Assembly (NCBI RefSeq): GCF_030463535.1
Contig: NC_132879.1
Location: 44,101,970 to 44,165,969, forward strand
Length of the DNA: 64,000 bases
Direction: 5' to 3'
Source of the DNA: Salminus brasiliensis
Lineage: Eukaryota > Chordata > Actinopteri > Characiformes > Bryconidae
Shown: positions 25,086-44,183 of the stretch, piece after piece
Numbering within the stretch: the stretch's first letter is position 1
Layout: each line of letters starts with the position of its first letter
Translations under genes and position numbers: made by a program
The notes under the pieces: model-generated
Databases searched by the model: none
What the model saw: the letters and a program-made list of their open reading frames with translations, nothing else
What the model was told of the DNA's origin: nothing

Positions 25086-26399
25086 TTTTCTGTTAAATGT
25101 ATGTTTTGACTTGAAATTAAATGAGTGAAGACCAATATCAATTTTAACGGTAAAAGTATGGCAGCAGTCTTGAGTATCTCAGTGGTCCTGTGTAATTAAC
25201 ACTAATTAACATATGCTGCTTGTATCGTAGTTCTACTGTGCTGTGTACCTAGAGGAAGATGGGCTACCCTTCTAAGTCTCCATTCTTGGCTTGGAATTGA
25301 GGAATTGAGAATTAAGGCGTGGTATCTCCTTGAAAGGACCCCCCTCCCCCCCAATGGTATCCCCTATTACAAGAGTCCTGGGTACTGGTTATCAGCATCA
25401 TATTATTAAAAGATAGGCTTAGTGATATCACATGACACATCAGTACACAGGTTATTGAAATGCAGAGTGTTTTATTTTGTTTGGGGATACATGGTATCCA
25501 CTTGCATCCCTCCAATTCTAATTGATCTCTAGTTATTACCATATTTCACAGATTGTATGATTGAAGTGTCTCTGAAACATTGTATGTCTAAAAGGAGTTA
25601 AAGAGAAAACACTGGGCCCATATTTTGATATTTGTACTGAAATCCCAAGCATCCTTTAAAACCTTTAATCCAAGAACTTTTTTTTTTTTTTTACAAGACC
25701 AGAAGTATGAGACCCATAGAGTCAAGATCTCAGATCCATGTTTAGATCATCACTCACTCACTCAGGACAAAGAAAAGAGCCTATTATCATTCATTCTATG
25801 TAGCAGTGTTAACTATTAGAAAATGAATGTTCCTCAAGAGCAGTCCCTAAATGTCACAGAGCACATCTGCCGAAACTGTGGAAGCGTGCTAGAACAGATC
25901 TTCTGTGTTGGCCAAGTGTTACGGCTCTCAATGCTTTCGTACATCCAGTGACTGTCTGGCCATAGACACGCAATTGTCTGCACTGCGTTATTAATGATCC
26001 TTAATGACACTGCGCTTTTACAGTATAAAGCACTAAGTAGGCTTATTAAACTCCAAATGATTTTAAATGACTGTAGAGACATGTAATGACCCAGCGGTTG
26101 CAACTAATGGACCTTGAGAGGTCAACATGCAGACGGCCAGTAGGCTGTTGAAGCTGGCCTGGAAAACATGGCCCACCATGACCAAATACCAGCTTACAGA
26201 ATGAACAGAAAAAAGAGGCAGTTACTTGATCCTTATTTATCAATTCATTTGTTTATTGATTTGTTTACTTACTAACTAACTATTTTACTGTCAGATTCAC
26301 TGATTTACTTTGTGACAGACGCTTCTACAGTGTTCTAGAGATGCTATGCTATGTACTAGAGCTCAAGAATACAGTCAGAATCAGGACATTCGAAATCTC

Positions 26400-26745
26400 C
26401 AGGCCAACATGCTCATAGAGGGCTCACATGGGTGGAGAGTTGGCTGAGTGGGTTTCAGGTGGGCATGGACATGTGTTGCTACTGGGACCCGGTTGTACTT
26501 TCCAAATGGACCCCAGCTTTACAGCTCACCTTAATCTCACATGGGCCCCTCTAGGCCCCATGTGCAGTGTACAACCCAGATGGGACCTATGTTAAATCTC
26601 TCCTGGTCACATCACTTGACCCAGGTGGGCACCCCTATGTGGGGCCAACACTGAACCTATGGACAAAACTTTCTGGTTTCCAGTTGAGCTACCCATACAG
26701 GCCCCACATGGGCATGTTATGTGGGCTGAACTTCTCAATTTCAGT
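26400..26745 (+). repeat. Dispersed 'cacatgggcc' repeat, forward copy
   Basis: Short words built on 'cacatggg', 'cccatgt' and 'acccagatggga' recur within the stretch. The segment 'gcagtgtacaacccagatgg' is found reverse-complemented at about 52464 ('ccatctgggttatacactgc'), so the two loci are inverted copies of one family. The class is unknown. Confidence 0.6.
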
Positions 26746-27037
26746 GATATTATGTTGAATTTAAAACATTGCATCTGAAATTGAATGTTAAATAGAAATT
26801 TTGTGGTTTGTAAAGGAACCGTCTTAAATTTGGCACTGTATTTGGTGCCTGAGGAGGTACCTACTGTTTTCTCAGAAAAACAATCTTTGCTATGTTGAAA
26901 AAAGGACACATATAACATGAGATCTTGAGAAAATGAGGACAATGGAATTAGTAAAATAGTGTCACTGTCACACAAAAACTGTATCACTAAAATGGCAACT
27001 TTATGTCAATATTATGTCAAACGTGATCAACAGCGAT

Positions 27038-27525
27038 GATCCAAATGTTTGTGGACACCCCTTCTAATGAATGCATTCAGCAATTTTAAGTTGCACTCAT
27101 TGCCGACAAAGATACATATACACATAGCTTGTCTAGTCCCTGTATAGAAGTAGTGCCAATAGGATAGGAACTAACTGGAGCAGATAAATATGAACCTATT
27201 GGCACCATGCCTAATGCCAGGCATGAGCTAGAGGGGTAAACAGCCCCCGATGTTAAGTTGTAGAGCAGTGGAACTGTGTTCTCTGGAATGAAGGTGCTCT
27301 ATTCAATACTTTTGGGATGAGTTGAGGAGTTAGGGATGTGGTGGGGTTGTGATCATCCAACATCTTGACCTCACTAACGCTCTTGTCACTGAATACAATC
27401 ATATCCTTACAACAATGCTCCATACAGTAGAGATAGTTCCTCCAAGAAAAGCAAGATACTTTTAGAACCCTTGATTTTGGAAGATATAATGAATATGCAG
27501 ATGTCCCAATACTTTTGTCCATTTG
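27038..27525 (-). repeat. Dispersed fish repeat, copy 4 (longest)
   Basis: Both ends survive: 'tgtttgtggacacccc' at the left and 'cccaatacttttgtccattt' at the right. These are rough inverted complements, as expected for terminal inverted repeats. The interior carries 'ttctctggaatgaaggtgc', 'cttttgggatgagtt' and 'catccaacatcttgacctcactaacgct', shared with copy 1. It is the best copy in the window for defining the family, at about 490 bp. Confidence 0.65.
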
Positions 27526-27889
27526 TACATGAATCCATAGCCTTTTAGGGCTTCCACTGGGGAGAGATCATGTGGTTACCTGTTTTTGTCTGCGAGTTAT
27601 GCTGATGTTATTTTGAAAGCAAATCTAAAAGTGTGAATTGATAGAGAATATAAACTGAACATCAACTTTTTTTGAGTTTCGAACATTCAGTCAAGCATCT
27701 TTAAGAGCATGGATATCCACCCAAAGAGATGAAGACTGTTAACATAAACTGATACATTAAGCTAAAGTTGTCTGTATTTGAATAGCACTGTTTTGGCTTA
27801 GCCCTAATATAAGCATTCCTAACATATCTAGAATACATCTATAATATATTTAGAAATTATTATGAATATATGAATACTTGGTAGGGTCT

Positions 27890-28740
27890 CCATTTGTTTG
27901 TCAAAGTCTGGAGCACTATCAAGCTATGAATCTCCTATAAATCTACTAACATCCCAATGATGTTCTATTGGATGTAGATCCACTGAACAATATTGTCCCG
28001 TTCACGAAACCAGTTGGAACGACATTTGCTTTGTGACATGACGCATCATCATGCTGGAAGTAGCTTTAGAACCTGGGTAAATTGTGGTGTTGAAGGGATG
28101 AACATAGTCAGGAACTTCGCTCAAATAAGCTGTGGCATTCAAGGGATGATTGATTGCTATTAAAGGGCCCAAAGTGTGCCAAGAAAATAAATTCCCACAC
28201 CATTTGACCACCTTCACCAGCCTGGAATGTTGACAGAAGGCAAGGATTCATGCTGTTGGTGCCAAATTTGGACCCTACCATCTGTGTGTCTCAGTAGAAA
28301 TTGAGATTCATCAGAGCAGACTACATTTTCTCAGTCGTCAACTGTGCGCCTTGTGGTGAGTGGCCTGTGCCCACTGCAGCCTCAGCTTTCTGTTCCTGGC
28401 GGACTAAAGTGGAACCCCACATGCTTTATGCTGTTGTAACCCATCTGCCTCAAGGTTTGACGTGAGAAGCTTTTCTGCTCTTTCAAATTTTACTACGGCT
28501 GTACTGTCAGTGCGGCAGTCCTCTGTTGACCTTTCTCATCAGCAAAGTGTTTCTGTCTGCAGAAACATCCCTGGAGATCAGCAGTTACAGAAATCCTCAA
28601 ACCAGCCCACCCAGCACCAACAGTCGTGCCACACACTCAAGATCACATTTTCCCATTTGGATGGTTGATGTGAAGATTACCTTTAGCTGCTGGTCCATAT
28701 CTGCACGATCTAATGAATTAAACTAATATTATGATTATAT
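27890..28740 (-). mobile_element. Degenerate abundant fish DNA-transposon remnant
   Basis: The ordered words 'gcatcatcatgctggaagtag', 'gggcccaaagtgtgccaagaaaa', 'ccacaccattt.accacc', 'cctaccatctg', 'cccatctgcctcaaggtt.gacgtg' and 'gagatcagcagtt.cagaaat..tcaaaccagccc' match a roughly 1-kb element I recall as very common in zebrafish-like genomes, in which coding runs on the opposite strand. All frames are broken. The superfamily is not asserted. Confidence 0.55.
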
Positions 28741-30719
28741 AACTATGTAAAGTAGTTGTACATGGTGAGTGTCTCCTACTAAGGCAGGCAGGATGTAAAT
28801 CTAAATGTGATACAGCTGAGTTTTTTTGGTTTGTTTTTTTGTCAGTGGTAGAGAGACAATGTGTTTGCTAAAGATTTGAGCCTGAAAGCAGAATACAGAA
28901 ACATTCTATATGATATAATTGATATATTATTCATGAATGTTTGAAATATTTAGTCACATTTTCCATTGGTTCATTCAAGCGTGGCTCAACTAGTTAATCT
29001 CCATCCCAGCCTTTCCAGAGACTCTTCACTTTTGCAGCTTCAGCAGGTGGTTCCTCAGTCAACGGTTAATGCAGCTATAGTGGTTTCTTGTTATATGGCG
29101 TCCTCTTGTGGTTGATGGAGCCATTGCAGCTAAAAGCTTCTCTAATGCTTCTCTAATTCACCGTGATTGGGCAGGAGGGCAATCATAAATATGACAGTAT
29201 ATGGTGACATACAACTTATAAGGTTGATTATATTTCTGAAGATGTTTGTGAATGGCGCTATTGGTGCTTAAGAAGATTAAGAAGAGTACTGCTGCTGCTG
29301 CTGGTAATGTGCCCAAAAAAGTGTCACATGTCACAGGGAAAAAATGGTAAAATATTCCTTATTTATTAACAACTTTTAATACGTTTTTTTCTACATAAGA
29401 ATAAGCTACAAGGTTTTGTCCCAACAGCAGCAATATAGGTGCAGCAGTCACTGGGTGTGAGTCAGTAGTTCTCAAGTGCCTCTTAGAACAAAGTGAATGG
29501 GCATTTACAACCACAAAGTTTAGCTATTCTGTCTACAAGATCTGATCATATTTAAAATCGTATTATTGTCTCAATATTGTCTGAAAGAAAAACACTGTAT
29601 AAATGCATAATGTATAAATATTATTGTACTCCTTGATTTTTTGCCATTGATTAAATTAATGCCATGTATTAATTGTTTATTAATATTATATTCATATTTA
29701 ATAGTTATTATAATGTGTATATTGTCTTGTGGGTTTTGTTTTCCCTGTATTAGAATAACATATTTGGCTAAATGTAGCATATGTACGCAGAGCAATGGTG
29801 ATGTGATGAACATGTATTGTTCTTATTCATTTTTTTATTGTGTTTCTATTGTTGATATTATTACTTGCACGTTCGTTATGCAGCTTTCAGCATTGGTGCT
29901 GTAACTGTAACAAGGGCCAAAAAAATATATACAGATACATTATATTTTATTACTTAAATAAATAGTTTTTGCTCTGTACACCACCGCAGTGTATTTTGTA
30001 TATTTAAATTTATATATATTTTGTAAATTCAGTATATTTATAAAGCAATCAATATGTGATTTAATTGACCGGCTATTGAACTGCTCTCTAACGACACCTG
30101 CTGGTCAACAGGCAAGAGTAGGCACTAGCAGGGACTGTATTTAAGGTGGTATTTCCCAAATGAAGTGTTATACGCTTTATTAGCTCCAGAAACACAATTT
30201 TTTTAAGCTACAGGTCTGTTTATTATTCTGGATACATTATTTGTGAACAATATTTTATTGAGTTTCTTATTGAACTGTACTATCAACTGAACTACCACCG
30301 TGGATCATCACAGCTGAGTTAAGCTGTCATGTGCTATTCTTCTGTTTTTGGAGATCTTTTTGTCTGAATGAAATGCTAAATCCCCAAGTTCAATCCCAAA
30401 CGTGAGGAACAGTTAAGCAGTTCAGGAGTCAACAGAACTAAATGAAACCTGAAAAGGGATTTAACTGAGAAATAATATCTAGATTATTTCGAAATCTACT
30501 AAACATCTAGCTACTGAAATTTGAAATGTTAAAAATCTACACCTTAATCCCAGTTATTGGTGTCAGACAGAGAAATCCGGATTTGTTCTTTAACGTGTTG
30601 GACTTTTATTTTGAAAGACGGCTCTGTTCTGAAAACAGAAAGTGAACATTAACACGTTTACTAGACCTTAACGTCTATCATTTACTTTACAGACTGGTTA
30701 ACGGATTTGCACGTTGTGC

Positions 30720-30981
30720 AGTTAGGACAGGTTGACGCTACATTGCTTCGTTTCCCTAATAAAGTGTGCAGTTCTGTGCTGCAAGATGCTCATAGCTAGC
30801 TCTGTAAAGTGCAGCGTGGTGGGGTTTGTGGTGTAGGGAGGTGGAGAGGATGAGAGCAGCTTCAGGGTGAAAGAGCCGGTACTGCGGATTCATCAGCTGA
30901 GCACCGTCGCTCGGGGCAACCACTCCGAGACTCCCGCAAACAAGAGCCCAGAGAGAGAGGCTCCGTGACCGAGCAGGAAGG
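30720..30981 (+). promoter_or_regulatory. recql: RECQL promoter and 5' non-coding exon
   Basis: A locally CG-richer block (30810-30980) ends in a clean donor, AAGG|GTGAGC, with the exon's last base at 30981. The coding ATG lies in the next exon (31661-31735). There is no TATA box, as expected for a housekeeping repair gene. If transcribed from upstream of 30850, the exon holds a small upstream frame of six codons (30850-30870). The transcription start is not defined; the exon 3' end is well supported. Confidence 0.6.
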
Positions 30982-31660
30982 GTGAGCACAGTATCCTGAT
31001 ATTTCTAGCTAGCGCTAGCTACATGACATAAGGACGTGTATATTAGTGCACAGTGTGCAGTAACATCATAGCTAGCCCTTTACCTGTGGAAATCTTGAAA
31101 TTGGGTAAAAAAAATGAAACTCGCGCTAGCTCGGGGAAGTACCGCTAGCTACGTTAGTCCAGCGTGCTAAGTGCTGAGTGACCACCGCTTCTGCTAGCTG
31201 GCTAAACGTGTTGTCACTTTTTAATACGTTTATTAAAATGCGAAGAATTGTCACTCACTGCCCTTAGTTAGCTAGTAGTTGCATGGTGGCTGTCCAGAGC
31301 TAAATAAATTAATTTGCTCTACAGCCATAAAGTTGACTAAACTAACGATGGTTAGCATTAGCTTTAGCTACAGCCTTTGCTGCCTTGGAGTCCGAGACAC
31401 TTGCTCCAGTCTAACCAATCAGTACGCAGTGCTACAGTTCAGCTCCTAGTAATTTAGCTAGTTAGCTAGCTAACACACATTTGTAAAGTTTTAGTGCAAA
31501 TAAGAAGACAATAGAAATTTCTAATGTGTTTAGCTGCATTGATTCTCTAGGTAACTTGATAGTAACGTGATAGTCTAGTGTAAATTAAGAGTCATGCAGC
31601 AAAACCTTTAGTGTGATGTTTGTTGAGGTTGAGTCTAATCCCACTGATCTTCCATCCCAG

Positions 31661-31713
31661 AATGATCTGAAAAGCATACCCTTCACTTCTACAAGGAGCA
31701 TCCAGCTGCTGAA

Positions 31714-31735
<22 letters not shown>
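31661..31735 (+). other. recql: RECQL exon 2 (start codon exon)
   Basis: The acceptor is ..CCATCCCAG at 31660. The ATG at 31714 has G at -3 and G at +4. Seven codons (MASISDK) plus one base precede the donor GTTAGT at 31736. The peptide agrees with the start of vertebrate RECQL, which begins MAS. Immediately after the acceptor lies ATGATCTGA (31662-31670), a two-codon upstream frame that may lower or tune initiation at 31714. Confidence 0.85.
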
Positions 31736-41035
<9,300 letters not shown>

Positions 41036-41240
41036 CCTTGTATTATTCAATTCCTGAGGAACATTTTTCTTAGTTTTTATATAAAATGAAAAGTTAACTG
41101 CCAGTTGTTTTTGAAATTTCCATGCACTGTTTGAGAGGCTGTTTTATGTTTTTATAATGGCTTCATTTGTGATTTGTCAGGAATTATTGTTGTTTATGCT
41201 GTCAATATTTAAAGCCTGGGGGCCACAAGTTGGTATCAGC

Positions 41241-41246
41241 AATAAA
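41241..41246 (+). terminator. recql: RECQL polyadenylation signal
   Basis: The canonical AATAAA lies 206 bases after the long-form stop, with T/G-rich sequence following (about 41250-41275). No other AATAAA was seen between 40030 and here, so both protein forms probably share this 3' end. Confidence 0.75.
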
Positions 41247-41865
41247 CTTTTGATTGGATGTTTGGAAGGGCCAGTCTGATTTTTGAATCAAGAGTTTCTG
41301 GAAAATTACTAATTTTACTAACTAAATTTACTTGTTGTTAATTTGCAACATTTCAGCACATTTAACCTTTATTTGTACGCAGTGTTCAGAGTTGTATTAC
41401 AAACCTTGACATAAGATACCACTGTCTTGCTACAACTTCAGCCTTTGTTTTATTGTTTTCTTGTCTCTTTAAATAGCAAATGTACTGTCAGGTCTGTATG
41501 TGAACAGTAACACCAACCAACCACTATGTTAAATATTGCAAAAAAAAATAAGGCAGTAACTGTTTAGTAACACAGCCATTCATTCACACAGTCCCTGCTA
41601 ATGCTAAACCTGTACAATAGAAGTGTTAACGCTGACCCTAAGTGCAGTTTAGGCCTTGCGTTTTGCAATCACTGGTTTGACAGAAGGTGACTATTGTAGT
41701 GTAGTCAACAGATCAATTAACCACCATTGACTGCAAGGACATCAAAGACCAGAAACTGCTCTACAGTCAAAAACTAGTTTCACAATGTCCACTTGTGCCA
41801 GTGATGAAATTCAAGTTATGTTCCTAAATTAGCATAGGTTTGTCAAAGGATGCAACAATGTACAT

Positions 41866-42245
41866 CGATCAGTGATAACATTAGCACCTCTGACAGGGGA
41901 ATCTGTCTGTGGCATCTGTCAAGGGGTGGAAATATTAGGCAGAATGTGATCAGTCACACATTGTGATGGCTGGACAACTGGACCAGAGCAGCTCCAAAAC
42001 ATCAGGCAGGTCTTGCTGGGGTTTCTCCTGGTATGCAGTGCACAGTACCTACCAAAAAATATTAAAGGAAAGGATAACTGGGAAAAAGACTACAGGGCTC
42101 ATGCAGGCACCTAATGTGTACTGATGCTCATGGCAAAATAAAATGTACAGGACTTTAAGGGTCTGCTGCTAACGTCTTGGTGCCAGATACCACAGAATGC
42201 CTTCAGAGGTCTTGTGAGGTTCGTGCCTCGAATGTATATACATAA
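41866..42245 (+). mobile_element. Internally deleted Tc1-like element
   Basis: The left end ('gatcagtgataacattagcacc') is followed by the 5' coding region of a fish Tc1-like element ('ggatggctggacaactgg'-like, 'agcagctccaaaacatcaggcagg'). It then jumps directly to the 3' end ('agggtctgctgctaacgtct', 'tggtgccagataccacag', 'ccttcagaggtcttgtg'). The middle of the transposase, including the catalytic core, is missing. This is the standard structure of a non-autonomous deletion derivative. Confidence 0.7.
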
Positions 42246-42554
42246 TGTTTACATTGGTCACCAGCCTACCTCCTGGAGATCTGTCTTACTGCATTTTCTA
42301 GCCCAAATACCTTAGCTGATCTAAGATTGCTGAATGCTATAAGTAGGTGGTTCAGAAAAGGACAGGACCAAATTTAATTAGAGGTTATTTTGACAAGTGA
42401 TCCGCAAGAATGCAAAGTAGACTGTCTTTTAACATAAGTTTTATATGTAGTTTTATAAGTACTAATTTATAATGTTTATATGTAATGTCATTTGGCATGT
42501 AGGCTTCCTTTACGGTATGCAAAATATCCAGTTGACTCCCTATATGGTTTCAGA

Positions 42555-42810
42555 TACTGACTCACTAAGCATTTCTTCTAAAATCAAGCATATTAAGCAG
42601 TAACAACCCAACTTCCCATCTGGCAAAAGTTTACGCTAGGTGTTGGAACGTAGCAGTGAGATTTGATTGCAATCAGCCACAGCAACAAACTACTGGCTCT
42701 GGATCACAAACCACACTCCAGCTCATTCCAAATGTGATTGATTTTGCTCAATCAATCCATAAAACGCAATTTCGCTGCTCCCAAAATGCTGGGGAACTTT
42801 ATATCCCTTT
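42555..42810 (+). repeat. Dispersed fish repeat, copy 5
   Basis: Contains 'catttcttctaaaatcaagc', 'ctccagctcattccaaatgtg' and 'cgctgctcccaaaatgctgggg', diverged matches to copies 2 and 3. It abuts another short repeat at 42813. Confidence 0.5.
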
Positions 42811-42812
42811 AG

Positions 42813-42970
42813 GCCAGGAGTGGGGAACTCCAGTTTGGAGGTTTTCCTGCTCAAGCACACCTGATTCAACTCCCTTTTTAATTGGCAGGTTTAGTCAGTG
42901 TGATAGAGCAGGGGAGTCACCAAACTGTCCTGGACTCTGGCCCTCGGTTCCCCACCTCCGCTGTAGGCTC
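42813..42970. repeat. Short dispersed repeat, copy B (third family)
   Basis: 'aggagtggggaactccag' at the left and 'ctggccctcggttccccacc' at the right form rough inverted ends. The interior 'cacacctgattcaactccc' is shared with copy C. It is nested against or inside dispersed-repeat copy 5. Confidence 0.6.
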
Positions 42971-43714
42971 ATGTGCAGCGGCTTCAACTTGCCCTGTTTT
43001 ATTGGGGTGCTTTTCTGTTAAGATCATACAAGCTGTAGGTGTACAATTGAATCTGTCAGCAATGCGTGTATCCTAAAGTAGCGGAATTCACTAACTAGGA
43101 GGTGTGGCTGAATACATTTGAACATTGTGTATTTTAAATACAGACATTGGCCAAGCTCGGACATGTTCTTCTGAAAGGTTAGTAGAAGAGCACATACCAG
43201 TTATCCGAGCCCTGATCTATCAATCAGCAACTTATCAGTCATCTGTCAGTTTCATCCCAGGGTTTACACAAAGCATGAGATGTGCTTGTTGTTCCGTGAC
43301 ACTTTCGCCCAGGGGACCAAATGTCCACTGTGAGTGCTGCTTTAAGAGAGATCAGTGTCTTACATTAAGGTCAAAGGTCACATTAGAATTCAAATGGGAA
43401 CAGGACACATTCAGAAACCACTTTCCACTCCGGTGCCAGAAGGTAGGCACTACAAGCTGCAGAGGAATGGTAAACAGCAGTGACCTCAATGCACGACCTT
43501 CGACCTCTCTGTAAAGTCTTCTTCTCTCCTATTGATCTTCAAGATTCTTCAGAGGGTGGTGTGTGTGTGTGAGAAAATTCCCATAATGATAAGGGACTTT
43601 AAGAAGCCATTACAAAGGAGAGAAGCAGAGCGTAATGTCTCTGCTTGTGTTGGTGAGTGTAGAGTTTCTATGTGGATGTCACTGGGCCATTGGCCTTTGT
43701 GTGTCTAAGAGAGG

Positions 43715-43871
43715 GTATATGTAGGCTTGGGTTACCCTGCGAATCTTTTTAGGACTCAGTCAGCAGTGTAGGTGGTGAGTGTGTAGCAGAGAAGGCCGGC
43801 ATGTCCTTTACACCTATGGAACAGAGATAGAGGGCAGATCTAACTGTTTAAGGACAGTTCACACACCTCAG
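43715..43871 (+). promoter_or_regulatory. Probable promoter and 5' UTR exon of the LRR gene
   Basis: A TATA-like 'ggtatatgtagg' near 43714 lies about 155 bases before a good donor, CTCAG|GTAAGC (last exon base 43871). This would splice to the acceptor CTTTTCTTTTTAG at 44163, eight bases ahead of the first ATG. Only the donor and acceptor are solid; the start site is a guess. Confidence 0.4.
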
Positions 43872-44171
43872 GTAAGCCCTGTTCTTTAGACACGTTTCAC
43901 TGACACAGACTCTGAATTCTTGAATTAATTAGCCATCTCGGATGCGGGATGAGTTTGGCCTTGGGGTGAGAAATGTTTGAATTCCATTGAGTTTGTGGAG
44001 CTTCATTTTAATGCCATTTTGATAATTCTACAGTTAACATGGGTTCTTTCGATGTTGAGAGGCTTGACTGATCGTCACGGTGCTTGAGAGGTCCTGGAAA
44101 CACATCTTTTTGGACTGCCAAACTTCTTGCCTGTTTATGTGGACTGCTGTCTTTTCTTTTTAGCCCTGCCA

Positions 44172-44183
44172 ATGAAAAAATGA
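44172..44183 (+). promoter_or_regulatory. Three-codon upstream frame overlapping the start codon
   Basis: ATGAAAAAATGA encodes Met-Lys-Lys-stop. Its TGA (44181-44183) overlaps the main ATG (44180-44182) as ATGA. Ribosomes that terminate here are placed on the real start, an arrangement used for termination-coupled reinitiation. The upstream ATG has C at -3 (a weak context), so leaky scanning is also possible. Confidence 0.6.

Larger units (their letters stand above)
23901..30700. other. Gene-less stretch with decayed transposons
   Basis: Holds a Tc1-like remnant (24480-25085), a repeat of the 'cacatgggcc' family (26400-26745), dispersed-repeat copy 4 (27038-27525) and a long degenerate fish repeat (27890-28740). 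The rest is AT-rich, and 28740-30700 shows nothing distinctive. No exon was recognised apart from the candidate at 23831. Confidence 0.55.
41280..43700. other. Intergenic region between the two genes
   Basis: Holds a Tc1-like fragment (41866-42245), dispersed-repeat copy 5 (42555-42810) and a short repeat copy (42813-42970). 43100-43520 has an open frame of 129 codons with a cysteine cluster (43125-43514), but it lacks splice signals and family resemblance, so I do not call it a gene. Confidence 0.5.

Noticed and set aside
43125..43514. 129-codon plus-strand frame with a CACC/CECC cysteine cluster
   Set aside because: No splice context or family match; it lies upstream of the LRR gene's promoter region and overlaps no conserved motif.
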